DNA of 64,000 nucleotides from Haloarcula argentinensis DSM 12282 (GCA_000336895.1 AOLX01000005.1:184442-248441); one strand, 5' to 3'. Counted from the stretch's first letter, positions 18,007 to 26,774 are shown. Numbers and translations are program-made. The notes: generated by a model from the letters alone, not told the origin.

Positions 18007-18615
18007 ATGGCGTCGGTTCTCACCTCGCTGGGGCGGTCTCGGCGTGATGAAGGCGATGACGGAGCGTTCTACGATAGCCCGCGGTTCGTGACACACGCCG
18101 ACGATGGCTTCATAGAGAAGTTGACAATCATCTACGCGTCGGTACTCTCCCCCGGCGACCGCATCTTCGACTGTATGAGCAGTTGGGTCTCACACCTGCC
18201 GGACGAGGACTACGGTCGGACTGTCGGTCACGGCCTCAACGAAGCTGAGCTTACAGCCAACGACGCACTCGACGAATGGTTCGTGCAGGACCTCAACCAT
18301 GAGCAGTCCCTGCCGCTCGATGACGACGCGTTCGACGCAGTGTTGTGCGCGCTCTCGGTCCAGTACCTCCAGTATCCGGGTGCTGTGTTCAGTGAGTTCG
18401 ACCGAATTCTGGCACCGCAGGGCCGTGTCGTCATCAGCTTCACCAACCGGATGTTTCCCACGAAAGCGGTCCGGGCGTGGCGCGTTGCTGACATGGACGA
18501 GCGCACAACGCTGGTCGAGGCGTACTGTGATGCGGGCGGGCTGACAGTAACGGAGACAATTACAGCGCAACCAGAAAACGACCCACTCGTGGCCGTTATC
18601 GCGCAACAAGAGTAA
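18007..18615 (+). CDS. methyltransferase-like protein with degenerate SAM motif
   Basis: This 202-residue protein (ATG at 18007) has the overall order of a class I methyltransferase of the type-11 group. A strand-loop segment GDRIFDCMSSWVSHLP is followed by LPLDDDAFDAVLCALSVQYLQYPGAVFSEFDRILAPQGRVVISF, the usual strand 4 and 5 region. However, the first motif lacks the Gly-rich D/ExGxGxG loop that normally cradles SAM; DCMSSW occupies its place. It may bind SAM differently or have lost catalysis. Homologues with the same SSWVSHLP block occur widely and are uncharacterised as far as I recall. It is a single gene with no informative partner. Confidence 0.7.
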   Translation: MASVLTSLGRSRRDEGDDGAFYDSPRFVTHADDGFIEKLTIIYASVLSPGDRIFDCMSSWVSHLPDEDYGRTVGHGLNEAELTANDALDEWFVQDLNHEQSLPLDDDAFDAVLCALSVQYLQYPGAVFSEFDRILAPQGRVVISFTNRMFPTKAVRAWRVADMDERTTLVEAYCDAGGLTVTETITAQPENDPLVAVIAQQE

Positions 18616-18737
18616 ACAGACAGCGACCGACGGGGAAGCGACCACTGGAGTGGCGTTCGCTGTGCGGACGTTGACGTTTGATTCGTCTGGTGTCGGCCGT
18701 GCGACACCATTTGTGTCTCCAGAACATACTGTTTAGT

Positions 18738-19145
18738 ATGGCACCAGAACATCACGACGCCACAGAGACGCCAGCCACTGAGCCGAATCCTGCGGCGCTC
18801 TCGCTTGTCGGCGGATTCGTCGGAACGGTGAGTGGGCTAAAGCGCGGCGGGATCCCCGGCGCTATGATCGGCGGACTCATCGGTGGGACCACTGGATACG
18901 TCGCTGGTGCTGCAGCAAAGGACGCAGCGACCGGCCACGAGACGCACAGCGATGAGCCGATTACGATTGAGACATCAGACGCGGAGCACGAGGATGATGA
19001 CACCGAGAGTGGGTCAGACGAAGACGTAGCAGAAAACGAGCATGAAGACGCGTCAGCCGACCCTGACAGTGATACTGGGACTGACAGCGAAGACAACGGT
19101 GGTAGCGATGGCGGGCACAGCGACACTGATGAATCAGACGCCTGA
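18738..19145 (+). CDS. small acidic protein with glycine-zipper segment
   Basis: I do not recognise this 135-residue protein. Residues 20-65 form one Gly-rich hydrophobic stretch (GGFVGTVSG, GGIPGAMIGGLIGGTTGYVAGAAA) typical of a membrane-inserting glycine zipper. Residues 70-135 are almost entirely Asp, Glu, Ser, Gly and Thr and should be disordered and highly charged. The layout is membrane hairpin plus acidic tail. Start at the ATG 18738 avoids an upstream in-frame extension with poor codon use. It is flanked by unrelated genes; function unknown. Confidence 0.65.
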   Translation: MAPEHHDATETPATEPNPAALSLVGGFVGTVSGLKRGGIPGAMIGGLIGGTTGYVAGAAAKDAATGHETHSDEPITIETSDAEHEDDDTESGSDEDVAENEHEDASADPDSDTGTDSEDNGGSDGGHSDTDESDA

Positions 19146-19230
19146 GACACACTGAATCGTACCCATATCGCGCCTAGAGAGTTCGGCACGCGAAACCCCC
19201 GATCAGCAGTCCTGCGAACTCCCTCGACAG

Positions 19231-20160
19231 TTAGTTGTCAGTCTGTACAGACGATTGCACGTCGCCGAGTGGCACATCGATTCCCAGCAGGTCGGCACTT
19301 TGCCGCCAGAGCCGGCGTGCAGCCGCCTGGTCCCGAGCAGCGTTTGAGGGTGTCGCCGGGCGCTGGCCGGCGAAGTACCGTCCGGAGATATTGCCGGTCC
19401 GGCGGGACACGGCGAGATGGAGGATTTCGGCTGCGCCGTCTTCGACAGACGTGACTCCCGGTACAGCATCGAAGAGTTTGACGAACTGTGGGATCGGGCC
19501 GGGAAGGAACCGGCTGAACCCGCTCCCGGGGATTGCTCCCGGGTGGAGACAGTTCGAAACGACATCCCGGCCTGCGTCCTCGAGTCGGCGCGCCAACTCC
19601 GTCGCAAACAGTACGTTCGCGAGCTTCGAATGACCGTATGCCCACGTCTCTCTGTAGTTGTCGACAGTGGTCACCCGATCTAGGTCAAGCGATGTCCCTC
19701 TGTGAGCGCTTGAGGCAGTTGTGACGACGCGAGCGCCAGCGTTGAGATGGTCGAGTAGCTCTGCGGTCAGTAGATACGGCGCAAGGTGATTGACGTGGAA
19801 TGTATATTCAACACCTATCTCCGTAAGCCGACCCTGACGGAACAGTCCGCCGGCGTTGTTCACGAGTATATCAAGCCCGTCTGTTTCGTCACGGACGGTG
19901 GCTGCGAGGGACCGAACCTCATCGATAGCGGCGAAGTCGGCTTCGACGAACGCTGCGTCAACGCCCGACTCCGACAGTTCAGAGACAACTGTTGCACCTG
20001 CGTCAGCGTCTCGGCCGTGCACGATTACATCCGCCCCGAGGTGGCCCAGAGACAGCGCCGCTTCGCGCCCGATACCGCTGGTCGATCCAGTCACGAGCGC
20101 CTGCATGCCCGTGCAGTCAATGTCCGCGACGCCGGCCCGTTCTTCGGGTCGTTTCGCCAT
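19231..20160 (-). CDS. short-chain dehydrogenase, retinol dehydrogenase-like
   Basis: The 309-residue protein is a classical SDR. TGSTSGIGREAA is the NAD(P)-binding Gly motif near residue 23, LDILVNNAGGL is the NNAG motif, and the catalytic block has Ser in VTTASSAHRG and the Tyr-x3-Lys in YGHSKLAN. HVNHLAPYLLTAELL is typical of the WW-domain-oxidoreductase/retinol dehydrogenase subgroup. It reduces or oxidises an unknown carbonyl or alcohol. The ATG at 20160 gives the normal start just before the fold; the longer upstream frame is unlikely. It is divergent from another SDR gene with about 180 bases between. Confidence 0.88.
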   Translation of the reverse strand: MAKRPEERAGVADIDCTGMQALVTGSTSGIGREAALSLGHLGADVIVHGRDADAGATVVSELSESGVDAAFVEADFAAIDEVRSLAATVRDETDGLDILVNNAGGLFRQGRLTEIGVEYTFHVNHLAPYLLTAELLDHLNAGARVVTTASSAHRGTSLDLDRVTTVDNYRETWAYGHSKLANVLFATELARRLEDAGRDVVSNCLHPGAIPGSGFSRFLPGPIPQFVKLFDAVPGVTSVEDGAAEILHLAVSRRTGNISGRYFAGQRPATPSNAARDQAAARRLWRQSADLLGIDVPLGDVQSSVQTDN

Positions 20161-20341
20161 GGTCGTGCTACTGTCTGTGCGAGTATAACGGAATGGCTGG
20201 TAACGGTTATTTGCGACCGAGCCACGTAGCGAACTCACAGGGCTGTTTCCAGTACGAGAGAGTTCATGACAGGACAGCAGTCGGTCATCAAGCGTTGCGA
20301 GTACCCGCGCATTTTTGATTAACACAGCGGTATATTGAGAA

Positions 20342-21082
20342 GTGGTAGCAATTCAGCCGGAGCTAGACGGGTGTACTGCTCTTGTGACAGGGTCTGCGAA
20401 GCGTGTCGGCCGAGAGATGCTCCTCGAGTTGGCGGCTGCCGGTGCCGATGTCGCCGTGCATTACCGGACGAGCGAAGAAGCGGCGGCGGAGACAGCAGCC
20501 GACGCACGGGCCCACGGCGTCGAGGCAACGACCGTGGAAGGCGACGTAACGGATCCCGATGCCGTTGATTCGCTGTTCTCGGACTGTGAATCGGAACTTG
20601 GCGATGTCGAGATCTTGGTCAACGCAGTCGGTCCGCTCCCACAGGGGCGGTGGGACGAGCTATCCCTCGACGAATGGAAAACCGCTGTTGAAGGGTGTCT
20701 GTATTCGACGTATCTGTGCTCGCAGCGAGCGCTCCCGTCAATGCGGTCAGCCGGCTGGGGGCGGATTATCAACTTCGGCGTGGCGGACGCGCGTGATGAC
20801 AGGGCAGTGCCGATGAACTTCCCGTACTTCGCAGCGAAAAAAGCCGTCCTGCAGTTTACGCGCACACTGGCGTACGATACACAGGACGACGGGATTACGG
20901 TCAACGCCGTGTCGCCCTTTGCGGTCGAGAACACGGTGGTGGACGTATCGGAGTACCCGCGCGGGCGGCCAGCCACATTCGAGGACGTTGCGGCACCGAT
21001 TCTGTTTTTCTGTAGTGACGCGGCTGCCTACATTTCCGGTCAGAACGTGGCCGTCGACGGTGGTCGACTACAGGAAGCGTGA
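20342..21082 (+). CDS. short-chain dehydrogenase, FabG/pteridine-reductase-like
   Basis: This 246-residue SDR has TGSAKRVGREM, a Gly motif with the Arg typical of NADPH-preferring pteridine reductase and FabG-like enzymes, then VHYRTSEEAAAE, LVNAVGPLPQG in place of NNAG, and FPYFAAKKAVLQF with Tyr-x3-Lys. The usual catalytic Ser region reads IINFGVADARDD, so the Ser may be missing or displaced. The C terminus has FFCSDAAAYISGQNVAVDGG, which is canonical. The gene starts with GTG at 20342, preceded by an AT-rich TATA-like stretch (about 20320-20337). Substrate unknown. Confidence 0.85.
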   Translation: MVAIQPELDGCTALVTGSAKRVGREMLLELAAAGADVAVHYRTSEEAAAETAADARAHGVEATTVEGDVTDPDAVDSLFSDCESELGDVEILVNAVGPLPQGRWDELSLDEWKTAVEGCLYSTYLCSQRALPSMRSAGWGRIINFGVADARDDRAVPMNFPYFAAKKAVLQFTRTLAYDTQDDGITVNAVSPFAVENTVVDVSEYPRGRPATFEDVAAPILFFCSDAAAYISGQNVAVDGGRLQEA

Positions 21083-21188
21083 CCGGGCAGACACCAGTCG
21101 GTACATACTCACAGCAGGTATGTTGGGACGGCGAGCGTCCCACAATCGCTACAGTCCACACTGGTCACCATCCATCGCAGGTCCGCGG

Positions 21189-21362
21189 CTAGACGGTGTC
21201 CGCGGCTTCCGACTCCTCGCTATCCAATCGAGCGAGTACGATGCCGGCGATGAAACACGCAGCCCCCAGCCCGTACAGGCCATAGCTCAGTGGTGCCGAA
21301 ACGAGGAACCCTGCGACGATCAGTACTCCGAACGCGGCGTGCAGAATCGCAGTCTGGTTCAC
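21189..21362 (-). CDS. small membrane protein, 57 residues
   Basis: A short minus-strand frame with GTG start encodes a 57-residue protein with two hydrophobic spans (about residues 9-26 and 28-44) and an acidic tail (LDSEESEAADTV). Codon use is strongly GC-ending and typical of the genome, and the hydrophobic-plus-acidic layout is characteristic of small haloarchaeal membrane proteins. It lies between an SDR gene and the PQQ-type dehydrogenase. No function can be assigned. The start is a guess, as no ATG is in frame upstream. Confidence 0.55.
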   Translation of the reverse strand: MNQTAILHAAFGVLIVAGFLVSAPLSYGLYGLGAACFIAGIVLARLDSEESEAADTV

Positions 21363-21541
21363 AGCCAGTGTAGCGGATTCAGAAGCAAAAATGCCGCGGT
21401 ACGGGGCTCACTGACCGAGTCTAATCGATAGAGATTTGTGGGAGTATGGGACCAGAACGGTCCCATTCACCGTTGATGTATCGCTCCAACACCGATTCAG
21501 ATCACGGGCACAGGTCGCCGAACCACACGGTTGTCGCCGAA

Positions 21542-22768
21542 TCAGCCGCTTCTGGCAGGGCGGAGTCGGACGATGGGTGCGTCCGGCGAGTCGATGGCAG
21601 CAAGGACGTTCCCAGTCTCGGGTTCGACGACGACATCACGGATGCGCCACCCTCGGTCGGCGAGGAGAGGCGTCGCTTCCTCGACCGTTCGCCCGTCGAC
21701 GGTGAACCGGGCGAGGTATTGCGATGCCAGCCCGCCGACGAGCAAGTCGCCGGTCCACTCCGGGAAAGCGTCACCGGTGTAGAAAGTCGCGCCGCTGGGC
21801 GGGAACCCACCTGATCCGCAGTCCCACGAATACACTGGTGCCACGACGTCGTCGCGGTCCGCGTGGCTGACGCCGATTGGGTCGCCGCTGCCGTAGGTAC
21901 AGCCCTCGTCGGCGACCGGCCAGCCGTAGTTCGCGCCCCGTTCGACGATGTTGATTTCGTCGCCGTCCTGTTCACCGAACTCAGTCTGCCAGATAGCTCC
22001 CGTGTCGGGGTGGACGGTCATCCCCTGGGCGTTGCGGTGGCCGTAGCTGAATATCGAATCGACCGCGTCCGGGTCGTCGGTGAACGGGTTCGCATCGGGA
22101 ATACCACCCGAGGGTGTCAACCGAAGCGTGGTCCCAAGCTCGTTCGTCCTGTCCTGAGCAACGTGGTCGGGTCCAAAGTCCTTGAACTGCCTGTCGCCGA
22201 CAGTCATGTACACCAACTCGTCCGGGCCGAACACGACGCGGGACCCGAAGTGCCCGTCGGAGTTGACGAACGGCTCCGCAACGTGCAGTTGTTCAAAGCT
22301 ATCGAACTGCGCGTCAGCCGCGTTCAGGCGACCACGACCCAGATGTGTTGCCGATTCACCGCTATCGCTGGCTTTCGAATATGTCAGATACACCCACGCC
22401 GGGTCCGGAAAGTCTGGATGCAACGCCGCATCGAGCATCCCGCCCTGGCCGCTCGCGTACACCGATGGTGCGCCAGTGACAGGCATGACCGTACCGTCGG
22501 CCGGATCGACCAGCACCACGCGGCCGACGCGCTCTGTGACCAACAATTGCGAGCTATCAGGCAGCGGGGTGATGTTCCATGGGGATTCGAGTCCATCGAC
22601 GACGGTCTCGACAGTCACAGCGGTCGCTGAGTCGTCGGTCTGCCCGGAATCCGTGGCTGTATCGCCGTCGCCTTGTTGGTTGTCACTGGGAGCACTACAA
22701 CCCGCGAGTGTCCCTGCAACCGTGAGCCCGCTCGCAGCAAGGAAGGTCCGTCTGTCCATCGTGGCCAC
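21542..22768 (-). CDS. PQQ-dependent sugar dehydrogenase-like lipoprotein
   Basis: The 408-residue protein has a Tat motif (MDRRTFLAASG) and lipobox LAGCSAPS, then a Thr/Asp-rich linker to about residue 50, then a six-bladed beta-propeller of the soluble glucose dehydrogenase/YliI (GDH-B) family. Recognisable pieces are LESPWNITPLPD, LLVTERVGRVVLVD, EPFVNSDGHFGSRVVFGPDELVYMTVGD with the PQQ-site region, SYGHRNAQGMTVHPDTGAIWQTEFGEQDGDEINI and NYGWPVA. Such enzymes oxidise aldoses at the cell surface with PQQ, although many archaeal members are untested. The start may be the second Met at 22759. Confidence 0.88.
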   Translation of the reverse strand: MATMDRRTFLAASGLTVAGTLAGCSAPSDNQQGDGDTATDSGQTDDSATAVTVETVVDGLESPWNITPLPDSSQLLVTERVGRVVLVDPADGTVMPVTGAPSVYASGQGGMLDAALHPDFPDPAWVYLTYSKASDSGESATHLGRGRLNAADAQFDSFEQLHVAEPFVNSDGHFGSRVVFGPDELVYMTVGDRQFKDFGPDHVAQDRTNELGTTLRLTPSGGIPDANPFTDDPDAVDSIFSYGHRNAQGMTVHPDTGAIWQTEFGEQDGDEINIVERGANYGWPVADEGCTYGSGDPIGVSHADRDDVVAPVYSWDCGSGGFPPSGATFYTGDAFPEWTGDLLVGGLASQYLARFTVDGRTVEEATPLLADRGWRIRDVVVEPETGNVLAAIDSPDAPIVRLRPARSG

Positions 22769-22831
22769 AGCTACGGTCGCAGTGCTGTTAACTGCGGTCC
22801 CAGCCGCGGCCAGCCCGCAGAATCAGTCACT

Positions 22832-23161
22832 CTATGACCGGGCGTGTTCGACGGCGTCCTCGGCGGTGTCGCCAACGTACTCGTAGAACTGTCCGCGCAG
22901 GCTATCACTGTGCTGTGACATCTGTGTGATGACTGCGACGTGGTCGCTTTCGACGGCGAACACGATGTCAAGCTGTAGTCCGTAAAACTCACCGCGCAGT
23001 GTAAATTCGTTGTCCGGGTACAGGTCGTCGTGGTTCGGTGACGCGCGTCGGCACACGTACCCAGTGTGGTCCCGCAGTACGGTCTTGAGTTGTTTTGGCG
23101 TGAGATATCGGTCGGCTTTCTCTGCAGCGGTATGGCTTACTTCGATCCGGTCGATATTCAT
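22832..23161 (-). CDS. conserved small protein, unknown function
   Basis: I do not recognise this 109-residue protein. From the ATG at 23161 it begins MNIDRIEVSH and continues with a basic helical part (AAEKADRYLTPKQLKTVLRDH), then a likely beta-sheet (FTLRGEFYGLQLDIVFAVESDHVAVITQMSQ) and an acidic C-terminal helix. The pattern is of a compact cytoplasmic alpha-beta domain of the size of RelE or DUF4258 toxins, but no antitoxin-like gene is adjacent. It lies just downstream of another small unknown gene on the same strand (gap about 105 bases). Confidence 0.5.
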   Translation of the reverse strand: MNIDRIEVSHTAAEKADRYLTPKQLKTVLRDHTGYVCRRASPNHDDLYPDNEFTLRGEFYGLQLDIVFAVESDHVAVITQMSQHSDSLRGQFYEYVGDTAEDAVEHARS

Positions 23162-23267
23162 CAGATATCTGTCCGGTAGGCAGCGACGGCTTATTTTGGC
23201 TCCCATCCGAAAGTTCCAGTCATTGGAGCAAGCAACGCGGCAACCGCTGGGTACTGTACGGTATCTG

Positions 23268-23594
23268 CTACTCGAGTTTTCCACGCCACCGAAGTGAGTT
23301 ATTGTTCAGTTCGACAACCGCAGGCCGGCCCTCCGCAAGCATCCAGTCGGCGATGTCGATAGCTCGCGTGAGTTCCGCCACAGAGAGGTGTTCGTACGCC
23401 GGCCGCCCGTTGACGTGGTCGTACCACTCGTCTTCAAACACGGTATCCAAGACGACGCGGCTGAAACAGTGGTCTCGGTGAATTGGCCAGTCCCCGCTCG
23501 CCCGTGCTCGCGCCGGGAGGGTTTCAGTGACCTTCCGTAGATACGTCTCCCGAAGCGACGCAATGTCGACCCCAGTGAGCGTCGTCTGACCCAT
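23268..23594 (-). CDS. conserved haloarchaeal protein, unknown function
   Basis: This 108-residue protein has an Arg/Ala helix, then a motif-like stretch PIHRDHCFSRVVLDTVFEDEWYDHVNGRPAYEHL, followed by VAELTRAIDIADWMLAEGRP and VELNNNSLRWRGK. The His/Asp/Cys-rich block suggests a conserved binding or catalytic site, and I believe similar proteins recur in haloarchaea, but I cannot name the family. It starts at the ATG 23594 and may form a transcription unit with the next small gene downstream. Not recognised as a regulator. Confidence 0.55.
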   Translation of the reverse strand: MGQTTLTGVDIASLRETYLRKVTETLPARARASGDWPIHRDHCFSRVVLDTVFEDEWYDHVNGRPAYEHLSVAELTRAIDIADWMLAEGRPAVVELNNNSLRWRGKLE

Positions 23595-23720
23595 ACAGGA
23601 CAGATGGTTCTCCGGGAGGATAACACTGTTCGTGCGGGAGAGCAGACAGTACGATTGTCGTCGCTACTATAACTGGAGGCGAGGCCAACGCGACCGGACA
23701 AGTGCGTCACAGCTAGTGCA

Positions 23721-24830
23721 TCACTCACTGGAATTGTACGGCTGTACATCACCGTCAACTTCCGAGACGCGGCGGCGGAGGTCACGCGCTGCTGCCTGTG
23801 ACACCTCCACACGAACATAAATCGCATCGTCGTATTCAGTTGCGTGCACGGTCGCTTCCCCGTGTAAGTCCGACACAAGCGCGTGTGCGGCGTCACTGTA
23901 GGGGAGTTTGACCGCAAACTCCGACGTTTCGAGCAGTGCGTCAAGCGTGTCGCGGGCCGCGGACTCGGTGTCGGATGGCAGGGTTCGGCACCGGTCATCG
24001 AACTCCTCGACCACTGCGGTGAGCAGGGGCTCACAGTCCTTACCGACGCCCAGCACGCACGTGGCCTGTTCAATTGCCGCTGTTAAGCCGGGGATGGCGC
24101 TGCGTAGCCAGTCCGGGACACCGTGGCTGCCGGGGATTCCGGGCGTGTCGGTCACCGCCAGCGTATGCGGCCCGACTGTCGCCGTCGCAGTCGTCGGCTG
24201 GGCCGGTCGGCCAACAGTAGCGGTTGCAGTTGTTTCAGTGAGGGCAGCCCAGATGGGGGTCGTCGGAGCGCTAACCCGACCGAGCAGCACTATCCGGCCG
24301 TCGACGGACGAGTAGCTGGTCTGGAGCCGCTGGCGGGCCGCTGTTCGTCGCTTTTCGAGTGTGTCCCGTAGCTCCTGTATCCGTTCGTCATGTGCTTCGA
24401 CGGAGCCACTTGTCCCAGATGGACCCCGGTCCGCTGCGTCGCGCTGCTCGGCGGCGGCCGCGCGGCGGGCAATCCGAGCCTGCTGGAGTTCCAGACACGT
24501 CGCTGCAACAGGGTTCGCTTCGCCAAGCCACTTCCAGACTGCGGCACGCTTATCTCGAACCGTGACCGGCGAAAGTCGCGTCTGCAAATCAACGCTCTGT
24601 CCCGGATGCATCTCACCGTCAACAACCACAGTCACGGGCCCGTTGTCGGAGTCGGAACAGCGCTGCTCGACGGCTTCGACAGTTGCAGGCGAAAGGTAGT
24701 ACTGGTTGTCCTCCGAACGGTCGGTGACGAACGTGGTAACCGGTCCGTCGCTGTGTGCCGAAACAATCGCAGACAGCCCCTGCGTGAGCTGTCCGGATTG
24801 GCTCACGAGTAGCGTTGGCGCAGTCATCAC
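23721..24830 (-). CDS. HflX-like protein lacking the GTPase P-loop
   Basis: The 369-residue protein has the HflX layout. The N-terminal glycine-rich-domain-like part (to about residue 115) has weak matches, a coiled-coil linker (DERIQELRDTLEKRRTAARQRL, about 147-170) follows, then a G-domain remnant and the HflX C-terminal subdomain (KLPYSDAAHALVSDLHGEATVHATEYDDAIYVRVEVS). The G-domain keeps DTPG (228-231), but where GxxxxGKS should be (about 183-192) it reads GRVSAPTTPIW, with no Lys-Ser. It therefore cannot bind GTP in the normal way. HflX proteins bind ribosomes; this may be a GTP-independent ribosome-binding paralogue. Homology is inferred from motif order. Confidence 0.65.
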   Translation of the reverse strand: MMTAPTLLVSQSGQLTQGLSAIVSAHSDGPVTTFVTDRSEDNQYYLSPATVEAVEQRCSDSDNGPVTVVVDGEMHPGQSVDLQTRLSPVTVRDKRAAVWKWLGEANPVAATCLELQQARIARRAAAAEQRDAADRGPSGTSGSVEAHDERIQELRDTLEKRRTAARQRLQTSYSSVDGRIVLLGRVSAPTTPIWAALTETTATATVGRPAQPTTATATVGPHTLAVTDTPGIPGSHGVPDWLRSAIPGLTAAIEQATCVLGVGKDCEPLLTAVVEEFDDRCRTLPSDTESAARDTLDALLETSEFAVKLPYSDAAHALVSDLHGEATVHATEYDDAIYVRVEVSQAAARDLRRRVSEVDGDVQPYNSSE

Positions 24831-24912
24831 CCGATAGCTGTAGTATGTGTTCGGCCGTTTTGGGCCTGTCGCGGCGAAGTGTCTTTTACTCGCCCGCAGT
24901 TACACTCTACTG

Positions 24913-25587
24913 ATGGACCGTCACGATCAGCCGGCAGGTGACAGAGAGCGTCTGCCAGCGGAGACACTCTCGCCGCTGGCGACACGGGTCGACGAACTGC
25001 TGGCCCTGTATCGATACGAACTCACCCCCGCTATCGATGCGATCAATGCTGCCGTCGCTGGCTACGGTGGCCTGTTCGACCCGGAGACCACTGCTGCTGA
25101 AATACGGACCGCAATCGACGAGCTTATCGAATCTGGCCCGCCCCTGGCACAGCAGAGCGCGGCTACTTCCGCCGCGTCACAGGTAGTTCTCTATGTGGAC
25201 GGCAGCGCACACAGTAACGGGCCGGCCGGGGCCGGTGCTGTGATTCAGGCTGATGAGACGGAGATCGCCCGACTCGGGCGTCCGATCGGCTCCCGGACGA
25301 ACAACAACGTCGCCGAATACGCTGCCCTCCAGCTCGGGCTGCAAGCACTGGTGGCACGATGTGATCCGGAATCGGTCGAGATCCGCATCGATTCGATGAC
25401 CGTCATCAACCACATCTGGGGTAGCAAAGAGAGCACTGTGAAAGCGACGCCGTACAGCACAGCGATCACTGACCACCTGTCGGCGCTGCCCGCCCACGAG
25501 TGGACGCATCTGGCTGACAGTGATCCGAACCCAGCTGATGCACAGGCGACGGTCGGGGCCGACATCGCAGCCCTCGGTCCTGGGTGA
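24913..25587 (+). CDS. rnhA: ribonuclease HI family protein
   Basis: This 224-residue protein (ATG at 24913) contains a C-terminal RNase H fold from about residue 90. Catalytic acids appear in order: VLYVDGSAHSNGPAGAG (Asp), NNNVAEYAALQLGL (Glu), IRIDSMTVINHIWG (Asp), and a late Asp in HLADSDPNPADAQAT. The N-terminal 90 residues are a helical acidic extension, as known for Halobacterium RNase HI. It cleaves RNA in RNA-DNA hybrids for primer removal and R-loop control. It is divergent from the HflX-like gene. Confidence 0.88.
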   Translation: MDRHDQPAGDRERLPAETLSPLATRVDELLALYRYELTPAIDAINAAVAGYGGLFDPETTAAEIRTAIDELIESGPPLAQQSAATSAASQVVLYVDGSAHSNGPAGAGAVIQADETEIARLGRPIGSRTNNNVAEYAALQLGLQALVARCDPESVEIRIDSMTVINHIWGSKESTVKATPYSTAITDHLSALPAHEWTHLADSDPNPADAQATVGADIAALGPG

Positions 25588-25674
25588 GACAGGGGCCAGA
25601 GAGCCTGTCGGTCGCGTTGCTCGCGAAATGGCTCACCAGCGAGAGATGGGTGTGTAAGTAGCCGCTGTTCTGCT

Positions 25675-25682
25675 GTTTTTAT
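25675..25682 (+). terminator. T-rich tract after rnhA
   Basis: A TTTTTATT run about 90 bases after the rnhA stop follows a GC-containing stretch. It is a plausible archaeal terminator but also sits just before the next gene, so it may belong to that gene's promoter. Confidence 0.25.
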
Positions 25683-25700
25683 TCCTTGAGCACGTGTTTT

Positions 25701-26774
25701 ATGCTAATGTATACTGATGGGCAGTTCGACTATGATGTGGTCGTGGTCGGCGGCGGGCCGGCCGGGCTGACGAGTGCACTATACACCACCCGACTGGGAA
25801 TGGACACGATTGTCATCAACCGCGGTGGGGGCCGCGCTGCAATGATGACCGACACGCACAACGTCATCGGCGTCACCGAGGACGTTTCGGGGAACGAGTT
25901 CCTGGAGACAGCACGCGAACAGGTGCAGGATTACGGCGGCACCTACGAACGAGGTTTCGTGGAGTCTGTTGAGCCTCTCGGCGACGAGGACGGCTTCACG
26001 GTGACGACGAGCGACGGCGAACTGGTGGTCAAGCGGGTCGTCTTGGCGACCGGGTTCGCCGACGAGCGTCCGGACCCGCCGCTGCCACGCACCGGGAAAG
26101 GGCTCCACTGGTGTCTCCACTGTGACGCGTTCATGTTCGTCGGCGAGCCGGTGTTCGTCATGGGGACCGGCGAAGCCGCGGCCCACGTCGCGATGATTAT
26201 GCTGAACTACACTGACGACGTGGACGTCCTGACTCGCGGCGAGGAGCCGGAATGGAGCGACGAGACGCAGACGATGCTCGACAATCACCCGGTCGAGGTC
26301 GTCGAGACAGAGTTGTCCGGCAAGCAAACCGACGACGACGGCTGGCTATCAGCGTACGAATTCGAGGACGGAAGCGTCCGGGAGTACAAGGGCGGCTTCC
26401 CGATGCTCGGTTCGGACTATCACGCGGAACTGGCCGACGAGCTGAGAGTCGATAGAAACGACGACGGGACGGTGGCCGTCGACGACCACGGCGAGACCAG
26501 TATCGACGGGATCTACGCAGTCGGAGACCTGACGCCAGGTCACAACCAGATTCCAGTCGCGATGGGCGAGGGCGCGGATGCGGGCATCGCTATCCACAAG
26601 GACCTCAGGAAGTACCCGCGTTCAGTCGAAGACATCGAGTCCGAGGGAGCGGTCGAAGATGTGGAGGTGCCCGCTGTCTCGGAAGAACTGTTCGCGACGG
26701 CGCTGGCACACGAGGGTCACGCCGCCGGGCCACGCTCGGCTGAGACGCCAGAGGCCCGCGCTGACGACGACTGA
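25701..26774 (+). CDS. thioredoxin reductase-like FAD/NAD(P) oxidoreductase
   Basis: The protein (357 residues from the ATG at 25701; another ATG is at 25707) has an FAD Rossmann motif, VVVVGGGPAGLTSALYTTRLG, near the start. It also has an ATGFADE segment, the redox-active pair in HWCLHCDA (CxxC), and the second FAD site GIYAVGDLTPGHNQIPVAMGEGADAGIAI. That order is the thioredoxin-reductase family; the NAD(P) motif reads MGTGEAAAHVA. A C-terminal acidic tail of about 50 residues is added. It would reduce thioredoxins or similar partners. No thioredoxin gene is adjacent. Confidence 0.87.
   Translation: MLMYTDGQFDYDVVVVGGGPAGLTSALYTTRLGMDTIVINRGGGRAAMMTDTHNVIGVTEDVSGNEFLETAREQVQDYGGTYERGFVESVEPLGDEDGFTVTTSDGELVVKRVVLATGFADERPDPPLPRTGKGLHWCLHCDAFMFVGEPVFVMGTGEAAAHVAMIMLNYTDDVDVLTRGEEPEWSDETQTMLDNHPVEVVETELSGKQTDDDGWLSAYEFEDGSVREYKGGFPMLGSDYHAELADELRVDRNDDGTVAVDDHGETSIDGIYAVGDLTPGHNQIPVAMGEGADAGIAIHKDLRKYPRSVEDIESEGAVEDVEVPAVSEELFATALAHEGHAAGPRSAETPEARADDD

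Noticed and set aside
18752..19189. 145-codon minus-strand frame, Ser-rich
   Set aside because: It is the antisense of the acidic tail of the plus-strand glycine-zipper protein; the Ser bias arises from GAC/GAG codons read backwards.
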